64,000 nucleotides of DNA from Rebecca billardiae RCC1528. Taxonomy: Eukaryota; Haptophyta. This document shows, piece after piece, positions 51,592 to 61,964 of this stretch. The translations under genes were made by a program, and so were the position numbers. Position 1 is the stretch's first letter. Every line of letters starts with the position of its first letter. The notes below the pieces were generated by a model, which was given only the letters and a program-made list of their open reading frames with translations, ran no database searches and was not told the origin of the DNA. The DNA is taken from NCBI GenBank assembly GCA_965240325.2, contig OZ251242.1, positions 558,001 to 622,000 on the forward strand. The letters run 5' to 3'.

Positions 51592-53887
51592 ATGGGCGCA
51601 TGGCGGCGCCCGTCGGCCGCCCTGCTCGCGCTGCTCGTGCTCGCGCTGGGTCTCCTGCACCTGGCGGCGCGGCGAGGCGCGCGCGCGATTGATGCCCACC
51701 TAGCTATCGCGCCCGCGGGCGGCGCATCGCAGCTTCTGGCCGTCCGCGCCGTGCGCGCGGGCGCGCTCGCCGCGCGCAGCGCCGCCGCGGGCGCGCCGCC
51801 GCTCGCGTGGAACGCGACCGGGCTGGCGGGCGGGGCCGAGGGTGCCACGCCACAGGGCTGGGACGTCGCGCTCGTCCGCATCCGCGCGCTCGCCACGTCC
51901 AACCTCGTGGCGGTGCGCACGAACGACGAGCTCGTGGCGAGCGTGCGTGACTCGGAGGGCGCGGGCGTGCTCTTTGAGCGCTGGGCGCTGCCGCTGCCCT
52001 CCGAGGCTCGAGGCTGCGCGCGCGGCGGCGGGGAAGGACGGCAGGTGTTCGCGCTGCTCTCGCGTCGCACGGGGCGCTTCGTGAGAGCGCGCGCGCCGGG
52101 CGACGAGCGCGAGTGGGCGCTCACGGCCGACGAGCCGTGGCCGGCGGACGCGCGCGTGCGCGCGCGCTCGCCCGCGCTGCTGGCCGCGCTGCCCGCGAGC
52201 GCGCTGTTCGAGGCGCACGGCTCGCACGTGTTCAGCTGCGCCGTGGGCGCGTACGTCAACGTGCGCCCGCGCGGCGCGCTGCGCACGCACTCGGACGACG
52301 GCCCGCCCTTCGGCCGGCCGGCAGGGCCGCTGCCGCGCGGCGCGCTCGCCATCGAGCCGATCGCGCACGCACTCGCGCACGTCGCCACGCCGCTGCCCGC
52401 GGCCGGCTACACGTTCGTGAGCGTGGACTACCACATCGCCACCGCGCAGGACTCGGGCGCCACACTGCGCTCGCTGGGCATGAACTTCGTCGACCTCTCG
52501 CTCTCCGGCGCGTGCGCGCGCGTGGGCACGTGCGCGCGCGGGCTGCACGTGCTCACGCGCGAGAACGGCTTCACGCTCTGCCCGCAGCCGCACGCGCTGC
52601 GCCGCGCCTTCTTTGCGCGGTACAGGCAGTCCGAGCTCGTCCGCCACGCGGACGCGTTCATCTGCTCGCACCCGGCGGTACGCGCCTCGCCCGCTACACA
52701 GGGCGCGCGCGCGCGCGCGCACGCGTGCGACCCGACTTGCATCTCCTCTTCTGACCGTGGCCTGCACGCCCTTCGTGCGCGCGCTCAGGCCATGTGCGAG
52801 CTCTTCCTGCCGTTCGGGCGCGCGCTCGTCGTCGTCGTCACGACGAACCTCGAGCTCGCGCGCGAGAACGGCGAGCGCTGGCGCGCATGGCTGAGCGCGA
52901 TCCAGCGCCTCGACGCCGACCCGCGGTGCGTGCTCGGCGCCAACTCGGTCTACGACCAGCAGTACGTGCGGTACTTCACGGGCGTGGAGCCCTTGCTGCT
53001 GCCGTCGCTCGCGTCGTACGTAGAGCCCGTGTACGCGCCGTCACGCCCGCAGGTGCTGCTGGCGCCCGCCCACTCCGCCGCCGCCGAGCAGCAGCTTGAC
53101 GGCGTCCGCGCGCACGCTCCGGATGTGCAGTTCGCGCGGCTGCGCGATCTCTACCCGTCGTACGACTTCGCCGACCTCGCTGCGCACCCGGCGGTGGTGT
53201 TCGTGCCGTACACCAAGTCAGTCATGACTTTCTTCGAGCTCTACCGCATGGGGGTGCCGCTGTTCTTCCCATCACTCAATGTGCGCGCCGCGCTCCTGCC
53301 GCGACGAAGCGGCGGGCTCGCGCAACGCGGTGCCACTCTGGCTGCCGAGTGCCTCACACCCCCAGGCTGCCTGCCCGCACCTCGCTCGGCCCGTCCCGCA
53401 CCGTCGCGCACACGCCGCGCTCCAGCTGCTCGTGCGCTGGGAAATGGAGCACCACGTCATGTCCGAACGCATCTACTGGAGCACCGCGCCCTCCCCGGTT
53501 GTTCGCCCGGTGGGGCCGTCGCCCAACACGCGGACAGACGAGGGCGCGGTGCGGCACTGGCTCGCGCTCTCTGACGCGTACACGTGGCCACACGTCCAGT
53601 ACTTCGACAGCGTCGAGCATCTGGCGCGCATGCTGCAGGCGGCGACGCCGGCACGCCTTCGCAATATCAGTGCTCACATGCGCCAGCACACCCGAGCGCA
53701 CGATGCTGTCGTGCGGGCGCACTGGGCAGGCGCGCTCGGCCGAGTCCTCAACTCGCAGGCTCCAGGCACGCTGGCCGTGCCCGACGACCTCGATACGGAG
53801 CTCGAGCGCCGATTCGGTCTCGAGCTTCCACGCGCTGAGCCGAGCTGTGCACGCGACTCGGCGCCCGACCAGGGCGTGTGGGCGTGA
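51592..53887 (+). CDS. Type II membrane, glycosyltransferase-like protein, 3 exons, 679 aa
   Basis: The exons are 51592-52677, 52789-53280 and 53426-53887. Intron 1 (111 nt, GTACGCG to TCAG) is a multiple of three without stops; intron 2 is 145 nt (GTGCGCG to CCAG). Spliced joints read CSHPAAMCELFLPFGRALVV and LFFPSLNLLVRWEMEHHV. An N-terminal anchor (ALLALLVLALGLLHLAA, about 8-26) suggests a Golgi type II topology. The C-terminal half has a GT-B-like run: FGRALVVVVTTNLELAREN, ANSVYDQQYVRYFTGVEPLLLPS, VVFVPYTKSVMTFFELYRMGVPLFFPS. The last resembles the donor-binding ExxxxGxPxhhPS pattern of many glycosyltransferases. The family and sugar are not identified. A central section (about residues 60-240) is Ala/Arg-rich but keeps structured segments. 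Confidence 0.68.
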
Positions 53888-56632
53888 CGCATCGCGAGCG
53901 CGACAACAGCCAGCGGCTGGCTTATGGGCGCGCCATCCTGGCATTGAATGGCGACTGCTCTCAGACGTGCGCATATCTCGATCTCGAGCTATCCAGCGGA
54001 GCCACCCAAGGGCACGACAGGCGAGGCCCTACTCTCGTTCCCGCACGCCATTTGGGTGAACAAGGGGCCTGGAGGGCGTCTAACCACACGAGGAGCCTAC
54101 AACGCCCTCCATTATTCCGAGCATGGCCTTGTTTGCAGTGCTGGTGCGTCTGTCTGCTCGATCGGATGGGACGTGGTACCCAACCGAACAAGCGCCACAA
54201 TCTGTCTTCGCGTGGATGCCAACTCGATCAGCTTGCTCAGTGCTCTCCGGATGAATGGGGCCGCCACCCATTGCGCCTCTTCTCGCAAGCCACTCGATCA
54301 CGCCTCAAGCCGATGCAATGGCACAGTACGCCGCGGCTGGTCGGCGACACCAGCCTTGGGCTGACGCCGTCGGGCGCGCATGCCGTTCGACGGCAAGCGC
54401 TTCATTGACGGCACCGTCCCCGGCGGCGCGGCGCGCGGGTACGAGGTACTTTCGAACGTGGGCGTGGACCCCACTTCTGGACCATGTGTTCCCGCCGCGG
54501 CCGTCCGAACACGCTGCAGCAGAACGGAAGGCGGTTCAACTCGCGCATCGCCCCTCGATGCGCAACAGAGCATCCAGCACCGTCACAGAATCCAGGCACG
54601 TCACGCCCGCGCGAGCGGTCGCGGATCCACCAGGGTGCACACGTGCGTGCAAGCGCTGTCTCGTGCCCTCCGTCGCAGGCGCACCTCTCGTCCTCGCACC
54701 TACGGTCGTCTCGCCGTCGTCGTGAATCGCCACGCTGCGCGTCCATGTCATTGCAGGCACCCGCGCAAACCGCGCGCGCGGCGACGCAAGGGTTCGGTTG
54801 GAGCCGGCCTCGACGCGATGCGCGCGCGGGCAACACGCACAACCCAGGCCGATCTGCTGGCTTTAATGGATTGAGGCCGTCCGATGAGCGATGCTGCGCC
54901 GGCGGTGGGTTCAGCGCAGGGTTGCGCCGGCGATCCAAGCGTGATACACCTTTCGCATGCCTCGGTCATGCCGCGTGGACCTTACCAGAGATGGGGATTG
55001 TGCTGTTGACTGCATCGGGGGCAGCGGCTGCATCGGCGCGAGCGGCGGCGTCGCGGAGTTCGCCGCGCCGCGCCAAAGATGCCGGGGGCGAACGAGCGAG
55101 CGTACATCGCTTCGGACGTGACGCCGGGCGGAGCGCCGCTCGAATCGGGCGGCGTTCGAGAAGAGCGGCTGCCGTTTGGCTGCGCGCGATCCGTCCTACG
55201 CGCCACCGGAGCGGAGCGCACGGCTGGCGTGCCGAGCGGCGCCGACGCCGTGGCGGCCTGGGCGGAGGCCACATAAAGCTCCGACCGAGTGTGTGGTGGG
55301 GGTGGTGTGTAAGCATGGCGCTCACGCCCTGTCGCCTGCAACTGTCGACGGCCGTCCTCCGCGATCCGCGACCGCTGCACAGATGTCGACTGGAAAAGAC
55401 GGTCAAAACCGGGCTGCGTCGTCATTCCTGCATCCGTGAACCTGTTGACGACGACCCCGCATTGCGGCAACGTGCCAGGGGCCTGTTGACGACGACCCCA
55501 CCTTGCGGCAACGTGCTAGACGGTTGCGCCCATGCACAACATACGGCACTTGGACGCACGTTGGCCGCGTGACCACAGAAAAGTTCAAGGTGTCGTGCCG
55601 CTGGACGGGTCGCCGTGAAAACGAAGCACTTTGAAGTTGCTGATTTAGCATGCAGAGTAGCAGCAGCGACGGGTGGATGCAATACAGCCGGCGTGTGACG
55701 CAAACCCACGGCCGCCGGCGCGCCGTGGCGGCGGCGCGGGGTACGACTCGCAACACAGAAGCGGCTTAGGGCGCCGATGCCCCGCTTGAGCACGTGCTGG
55801 GTCTGTGCACCGCAGTTCGTGCGACAAAAGGCGGCACCGTCCGGCAATCCAGCTCGCAGCAGACACCGCAGCCATCCGCGAAGGCCAGCTCGATGAGGCG
55901 TCCATCGATCTGGTGAGCATGATGCATCCGCCATTGCGCGCGCTTGAGTGTGGCACCTCTGAGAAGGTTGAAACGGACGAGGCGGTGGCGCGCCGTCCGT
56001 ACAGTAGTGAAGCCGTCTGTGCGGCGTGCCATAGCCCCGTGGCGCATGGCAGGTGGCGTCCGTACACACGTGCCTGTGCGCAGTGTGCGATCAGGATGCG
56101 GTCGGTCGGAGAAACGAACAACGTGTCCGTGTGCCCGCCGCCGTCGATGGCGCAATGGGCGTGCACAGGGGATGCTCGACCGGCCTGCGTGCCTCACGCA
56201 CGGCGGTTGTTGCATGATGGTGTGGAACTGTCAAGAGGTGCTCAATAATCTTGCAGCAGCCGAGCGCGAAACGACACACCCAAGCTCAAAGCTGTGTCAA
56301 AGAGCGTACACTTTACTTTCGCCCTTGGCGCGCGGGCGGCTCGGTGAAGCTGCCTTGAACACTGGACCATCAAACCCGCCTGCTGGTTGTTGATGGGCGT
56401 CCTCGTTTTCATTCAAACGTGCCCCCATGAATCTTTGTCCTGCAACTACACGTTGCTGTCAATTCTGCAGTTGCAGCAGCAGCCAGGCGCTGCCCTGGCG
56501 GTAGCCCCCATATCCGACCGGCCGGCCACCTCCGCGTTGCCTGTGCCATCGAAGAAGCCCAGCACTCAGTGTGCCGGCGCGTGTGCCCGTCTGAGACGCT
56601 CGGCGCGCGCTCCTGGAAGGCCACCGCGCCCG
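53888..56632. other. Gene-poor interval, 2.7 kb
   Basis: Frames of 60-360 codons occur on both strands but overlap each other without domains, and none shows the codon pattern of the real genes nearby. The only structured DNA seen is the 41-bp tandem pair at 55441-55517. The sequence is less GC-rich and more mixed than gene regions, as expected for old repeats. Confidence 0.5.
55441..55517. repeat. Tandem pair of 41-bp units
   Basis: CCTGTTGACGACGACCCC then (GCAT/ACCT)TGCGGCAACGTGC starts at 55441 and again at 55482. Confidence 0.85.
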
Positions 56633-57655
56633 CTACCCGGTGCTTGCCATCGAACGGCCCAAAGCGGGATGAGCGCCGGAGCGCCCCGACGCACTGCGAC
56701 GCGGGGCCCGCGCGTCGAGCGCGGCGCGATCCCGTGCGGCCGACGATGGGTGGCGGGTGCGCGGGACGGTGACGACCTGCGGCATGTGCATCGCCGCCAG
56801 GCGCGAGGCGAGCTCGCGCCTCAGTGCGGCGGCGGCGCTCGTGCGCACGTACACGACCCAGCCCACCGGCGCGTACGCGAAGGCGGCGTCCGTACGGCAG
56901 CCGACGAGGACGCAGTCAGGGCGCCGGCGCAGCGACGGGCTGCCGCCGCGCACGAGCTCGACGTACTCGTCGGCGTGCGTGCGCAGGTACGCGTCCACGT
57001 GGCGCGCGTGACGGTCCGTGTCGTGCAGCGCGAGCAGCGTGGGCGCGCACGCCTCGCGCACGGCCGTGAAGTCGGCCCAAGCCGTGTACGGCCCCCCGTC
57101 GAGCAGCACGAGGTCGTAGCGGTGCGCGCCGCACGCACGCGCGAGCTGCGGCTGCGAGCCGTTGATCAGCGCGGCGTCACGCGCGTAGAATCGGTGGAAG
57201 TACTCGTCTCGATCCATCGGCGCAATCTCCTCTGGCGCGAGCAGCCCTGCGAGCGGCACCGAGGTGCCGAGCAGGCACCACGCGGGCTGCTCACGCAGCA
57301 CGGCACGCGCGTGCTCCCAGTTGGCACGCAGCAGCTCGATGCTGGTGACCCACGAGCCGCAGCACCTGCGCGGTGGGTCGCCGCCGGCCGCCACGCAATC
57401 ATCCGCCGCTGCCGAGCGGCGGAGCGCGTGGGCGAGCAGGAGAGTCGAGCCGACGCCCTGCCCGGTGCCGACCTCGAGCACATGCCTGACGCTGGGGAGG
57501 GACGCGAGCGACTCGAGCGCCCGGCCAAAGGCCGTGTCCGCGGAGATGTGCGCGTGCGCGCGCGGCCCTCGTGGCGGAGCCACGCGTGCGCCCGCGACGT
57601 CGAAGCACGCACGATCGAGCGCACTCGCCAGCGTTAGTGCGGCGAGGAGCAGCAT
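56633..57655 (-). CDS. SAM-dependent methyltransferase-like protein with signal peptide, 340 aa
   Basis: The start at 57655 gives MLLLAALTLASALDRACF, a good signal peptide; an ATG at 57724 would add 23 polar residues before it. The core shows class I methyltransferase motif I (VRHVLEVGTGQGVGSTLLLAHAL), a post-I acidic position (VTSIELLRANWEHARAVL) and motif IV-like YDLVLLDGGPYTAWADF, then LLALHDTDRHARHVDAYL. This order resembles the Methyltransf_24/CmcI-type group found in the secretory pathway of algae. The target is unknown. The C-terminal 50 residues (after MHMPQVVTVPR) are low in complexity. It is tandem with the sulfotransferase-like gene, whose stop is 516 bp upstream. Confidence 0.62.
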   Translation of the reverse strand: MLLLAALTLASALDRACFDVAGARVAPPRGPRAHAHISADTAFGRALESLASLPSVRHVLEVGTGQGVGSTLLLAHALRRSAAADDCVAAGGDPPRRCCGSWVTSIELLRANWEHARAVLREQPAWCLLGTSVPLAGLLAPEEIAPMDRDEYFHRFYARDAALINGSQPQLARACGAHRYDLVLLDGGPYTAWADFTAVREACAPTLLALHDTDRHARHVDAYLRTHADEYVELVRGGSPSLRRRPDCVLVGCRTDAAFAYAPVGWVVYVRTSAAAALRRELASRLAAMHMPQVVTVPRTRHPSSAARDRAALDARAPRRSASGRSGAHPALGRSMASTG

Positions 57656-58171
57656 GGCGCCGTGGACATGCGGCGGGCCAACCGCCTGGGGGGCGCTCGC
57701 ACGGCGGTGCGCGGCGTCACTCATCGCCGGCCATGGCCGGGACGGCGCCGCTCGCCACCCGGCAAACCCCCGCGACCGTCGGTCCGGCCAAAGAAATTCC
57801 GGCGATGACGACTGGAAAACTGGAGTAGACACCCCGCTCAACCGTCGTCAACGCCACCGGAAAGTGGCTGACGCCGACTCACGATGGACAGTGCACGCTT
57901 GGTGCACGGCTGGCGGCGCGGCAGTGACTCAGTGACTCAGTGAGTGAGCAGACTACTGTGCTGAGATGCACGTCCTCCGGTCAGTCCCTGAGGCATCAGC
58001 CAGCCTGGGCCGCGACCGCGGTAGGCAGATGACGCGGCCCGCATGACTATGGTGCCGCCGCCGGCGGGGCGCGGGGCGGGATGCGCCCTGCCCGCTGCCC
58101 CGCTGTCAGTGGGCCACTGTCACAGCCGGCGCTCGTCGCGGGACAGCGCCGCCGCTGACGCCGTCGAATCG
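57656..58171. other. Intergenic DNA
   Basis: This is the promoter side of the methyltransferase-like gene. It holds a small CAGTGACT repeat run (about 57924-57945). No gene was seen. Confidence 0.45.
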
Positions 58172-59146
58172 TCACGAATGCGGAGCCTGACGGGACCGCG
58201 ATCGATCGAGCTGCTCAGAAGTATGGGCCGGACGTGCCCGCGGATAGGTGGCATTGGGAGCATCCGCCGCCGCGCGAGCCCCCGGCAGCGCACGACGGGC
58301 TATTGCGAGTCCGCCGTCAGCAGCAGTGATCGCGTCGCCGCGGCGCAGCAGGCGGCGCCCGAGCCCTCCTGCGGCGCCAGGGCTGGGGGCATGGCCCCGG
58401 TCGTACGCCACTGGGCTGCGGCCGGGAAAGAGGGTGCGGCACTCGCCAGTCTCGAGGCTGGCCATGCCAAGGAACGCGCACAGCCGACGCGCGAGCGCGC
58501 TCGACTCCTCCGCCTCGACGTTCACCTCGAGCAGCCGGTGGCTGTCCGCGCCGCCCGCAAAGAGCGCGCGCACGCGCGCGTTGTGCTCGTCCATCGCACG
58601 CACGGCGGCTTCGCGCGTGAGCGGGCGCGCGTTGAGCAGCTGCTCGTACACGCGCCGCTTGTCCGGCCTGGCCTCGACCCAGCGGCTGACGGACGCCCAC
58701 CACGCGCCCGGATCGCGCACCGTGAGGACGAAGCGCGCGTCCGGCCGCTCCTCCTTCATCTTTGCGAGCAGGTGCACGTCGCAGCACCACGGGTAGTCCT
58801 CGAAGGCGTAGCAGTCCTGCGAGACGGCGATGAGGTGCTTCCGGCTCACGCCGTACGCGTTGAACACGCCGATGTTCTCATCGCGCACGGCGGGCACCTG
58901 CGGCGCGAAGCCGACGCTGACGAGGAAGGTGCTGAGCGAGGTCGTGCCGGTGCGCTTCCAGCCAACGCCGACGACAGGAAAGGGTGGCTTGTACCCTTCG
59001 CGCGTGCGCGCCGGGCACTTGTACCGGCACAGGGAGGGGTACTCACGGCACACGTCCAGCGCCGACAAGGCGGCCGACCCGCCCACCGCCACCCCACCCA
59101 ACAGCAGCCAGCGGGCCGCGCGGCCGGCGAGGGCGCCAGCTGCCAT
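58172..59146 (-). CDS. Sulfotransferase-family protein (Sulfotransfer_4-like), signal-anchored, 324 aa
   Basis: An N-terminal hydrophobic segment (WLLLGGVAVGGSAALSAL, residues 13-30) probably anchors it as a type II Golgi protein. VVGVGWKRTGTTSL (58-71) is the PAPS 5'-phosphosulfate-binding loop, and FVLTVRDPGAWWASVSRW is the 3'-phosphate-binding segment with its conserved Arg and Ser. CYAFEDYPWCCDVHLLAKMKEERPDARF between them fits the same family. Such enzymes transfer sulfate from PAPS to sugars or small molecules; the acceptor is unknown. The C-terminus after about residue 255 is low in complexity. It is divergent from the DGAT2-like gene, 120 bp between start codons. Confidence 0.78.
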   Translation of the reverse strand: MAAGALAGRAARWLLLGGVAVGGSAALSALDVCREYPSLCRYKCPARTREGYKPPFPVVGVGWKRTGTTSLSTFLVSVGFAPQVPAVRDENIGVFNAYGVSRKHLIAVSQDCYAFEDYPWCCDVHLLAKMKEERPDARFVLTVRDPGAWWASVSRWVEARPDKRRVYEQLLNARPLTREAAVRAMDEHNARVRALFAGGADSHRLLEVNVEAEESSALARRLCAFLGMASLETGECRTLFPGRSPVAYDRGHAPSPGAAGGLGRRLLRRGDAITAADGGLAIARRALPGARAAADAPNATYPRARPAHTSEQLDRSRSRQAPHS

Positions 59147-59266
59147 CGCTCCTCGCGCCGGCCGGTTTTCCGCGGTACCGCATACCCGGGTAGGCGTCTT
59201 CAGTCAGATCGAGACAAGACTGCCGGCAGCCGGACGTGGTCCAACACTCGGTCCCGGTCATCAACG
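59147..59266. promoter_or_regulatory. Short divergent intergenic region, likely bidirectional promoter
   Basis: There are 120 bp between the sulfotransferase-like (minus) and DGAT2-like (plus) start codons. Inferred from position only. Confidence 0.3.
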
Positions 59267-60381
59267 ATGCCGCAAGCGACGTACGAGTCCAAGCGCGGCT
59301 CGGCGATCGAGTCGGCCGTGGGCGGGCTCACCGCCTCGGTCTTCTCCGCCGTATACATCCTCGCGCCCCTATGGATCATCGCCGCCGTCGTCGGCCTCGT
59401 CTGGATGCCGAGCGCGCTCGCCACGCGAATCCTGGTGATCCCCCTGGCCGTCTCCATCCTGATCCCGCCGATGCCGGCCAAGTGGCTGCTGCAGCAATGG
59501 CCGCTGCAGTGCATCCCGAAGTACTTTCAGTACCGCGAGGTCCTCGAGATTGACGACGCCGCCCTCGAGCAGGTGATGAATTCGCGTGCCCACATCTTCA
59601 CCGCCGTGCCGCACGGCGTGATCTCATACGGTGCGGTGCGCCTCGCCGCGCCAGCCGGCCTCTGCGCGACGTCCGTGGCCGCCGTGCGAGCGCGCCGCGC
59701 TGCGACTCGAGGTGCGCAGCGCGTTGACTGCACGCCCACGCGCGCCGTCGCCCGCGGCGGTGTGCCGGTGCAGTCGGCATCTGCTCTGCGATCGTGCGCG
59801 CGAGCTGGCACCTGTACGAGGCGCTGCCGACTGCGGCGGCGACGGTGCTGCTGCGCTTCCCGTTCATGAAGAACGTGCTCGGCGTGTTCGGCCTGGTCGA
59901 CGCCTCGCGCGACTCGTTGCAGAAGAGGCTGAGCGGCGGCGGCCACGTGGTGCTCTACCTGGGCGGCATCGCCGAGCTCTTCCTCTCCTCGCCCACCTCA
60001 GAGGCGGTCTACCTCAAGAAGCGCGCGGGCTTCATCAAGCTCGCGCTGCAGACGGGCGCGGACGTCGTGCCGCTCTACCTCTTTGGGAACACGTCTGTGC
60101 TCTCCGTCGTCTCGACCGGCCCGCTCGCCGCGCTCTCGCGCAAGCTGCAGATGTCGTTCACCCTCTTCTGGGGCCGTTGGGGCCTGCCCGTGCCGCGGCC
60201 CCGGCCGCTGCTGTACGTCCGCGGCAAGCCGCTCGGCCTGCCCGTCGTCGCCCCGGAGAAGATCACGGATGAACTCGTGGCGGAGTGGCACGGCAAGTTC
60301 CTTCGTGAGGTGGAGAGGCTGTACAGCACGTACCGTGAGCTCAACGTTGACTACAAGGACAAGCCACTCGAGGTGCAGTGA
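59267..60381 (+). CDS. DGAT2/MOGAT-family acyltransferase, 2 exons, 323 aa
   Basis: The exons are 59267-59630 and 59774-60381; the 143-nt intron has donor GTGCGGT and acceptor GCAG. Two close hydrophobic segments (SVFSAVYILAPLWIIAAVVGLVWM, ILVIPLAVSILIPPM) form the ER hairpin usual at the N-terminus. The catalytic HPHG motif appears as VPHGV (about residues 116-119), with the first His replaced by Val. Downstream are VVLYLGGIAELF, KKRAGFIKLALQTGADVVPLYLFGN and FWGRWGLPVPRP, the standard DGAT2 blocks in order, then a helical end with EVERLYSTYRELNVDYKDKPLEVQ. The family makes triacylglycerol (or wax esters or monoacylglycerol products) from acyl-CoA in the ER. Exact substrate class is uncertain, and the altered HPHG may affect activity. 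Confidence 0.85.
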
Positions 60382-60904
60382 TGCTGCTGATGACGAAGTG
60401 CGTACGACATCAAGCAAGTCATCGCGCGCGCGCATGCAGTGTCGCGTGCCACTACAAGTACTGATCCGTGATCGCGTCGTCTGATGTTGTCATGCCGAAC
60501 GTGTTCAGCACAGGTTCACTCCACGACGCTGCCACCGCGCGGCCCGGGCGGCCGGCCAGCCGCGCTCATCAGCTGGCCAGCATCGCGCGCGCTTATTTCA
60601 ATAATAACATATATGTATATATATGTGGGGTTATTGGTACAATAAGGTGTACCCTGTGATTTTTGCAGGAATCTGTAGTGTCACGGCACCCTCCCCCCCT
60701 GCCCCTAGGGGGCCCATAGGGGCGACCCCCCAGATACCCAGGCTGAGCGGCTTTCTACCCCTCTGTAGGGACATGTCCCGGAAGTCACCGGCTGCCCATA
60801 GTGTGCACGACACTGTTTGATTCCTCTGTATAGTCAGCGACGGTCCGCGCGCGCGCCGCCGCGCCGCGGCGCCGCCAGCTGCCGCTGGCGGCGGCCGCCC
60901 GCCG
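60382..60904. other. Intergenic DNA downstream of the DGAT2-like gene
   Basis: It holds a short TATATGTATATATATG tract (about 60609-60625) and GC-rich DNA with several G and C runs (60690-60735). No gene was seen. Confidence 0.5.
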
Positions 60905-61915
60905 CGCCGCGCCAAGACCCCCCCCCCACCCGACCGCCCGACCCGACCCGACTGCCCGACTGCCAGTGCCACGCCGCGCCAAGACCCCCCCCACCCGACC
61001 GCCCGACCCGACCCGACCGCCCGACTGCCACGCCAGTCCGGGGCTAGTCCGGGCCAGTCCGGGCCATGGCCGCCGCGCCGCCGCCGCGCCAACCAAGACC
61101 CCCCCCCCCCACCCGACCGCCCGACCCGACCCGACTGCCCGACTGCCAGTGCCACGCCGCGCCAAGACCCCCCCCCCACCCGACCGCCCGACCCGACCCG
61201 ACCGCCCGACTGCCACGCCAGTCCGGGGCTAGTCCGGGCCAGTCCGGGCCATGGCCGCCGCGCCGCCGCCGCGCCAAGACCCCCCCCCCCCCACCCGACC
61301 GCGCCCGACCCGACCCGACTGCCCGACTGCCAGTGCCACGCCGCGCCAAGACCCCCCCCCCCCACCCGACCGCCCGACCCGACCCGACTGCCCGACTGCC
61401 ACGCCAGTCCGGGGCTAGTCCGGGCCAGTCCGGGCCATGGCCGCCGCGCCGCCCGCGGCCGCGCCAAGACCGCCCCCCCCCCCCGACCCGACCGCCCGAC
61501 CCGACCCGACTGCCCGACTGCCAGTGCCACGCCGCGCCAAGACCCCCCCCCCCCCCCCCCACCCGACCGCCCGACCCGACCCGACCGCCCGACTGCCACG
61601 CCAGTCCGGGGCTAGTCCGGGCCAGTCCGGGCCATGGCCGCCGCGCCGCCGCCGCGCCAAGACCCCAGCGGCCCCCCCCCACCCGACCGCCCGACCCGAC
61701 CCGACTGCCCGACTGCCAGTGCCGCGCCGCGCCAAGACCCCCCCCCCCACCCGACCGCCCGACCCGACCCGACTGCCCGACTGCCATGCCAGTCCGGGGC
61801 TGCCACGCCAGTCCGGGGCTAGTCCGGACCAGTCCGGGCCATGGCCGCCGCGCCGCGCCGCGCCAAGACCCCCCCCCCCCCCCCGGTCGCCCGACCCGAC
61901 CCGACTGCCCGACTC
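60905..61915. repeat. GC-rich satellite with a ~60-bp subunit and ~190-bp higher-order period
   Basis: The subunit is based on CCCGACCGCCCGACCCGACC, CGACTGCCCGACTGCCA, a cGCGCCAAGAC block and a long C run. A longer marker, CCAGTCCGGGGCTAGTCCGG, followed by an ATGGCCGCCGCGCC block recurs near 61040, 61225, 61411, 61608 and 61815, giving a higher-order period of about 186-207 bp. C runs of 7-18 bases make slippage likely. Confidence 0.92.
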
Positions 61916-61964
61916 GGGGCCACGCCCCGGCCGCCCGGCCGGGGCACAACGCGCGCGCGCCGCG

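Noticed and set aside
54484-55572. A 362-codon open frame in the 53.9-56.6 kb interval
   Set aside because: Low complexity with many Arg/Ser/Ala, crosses the 41-bp tandem repeat, and no domain is visible.
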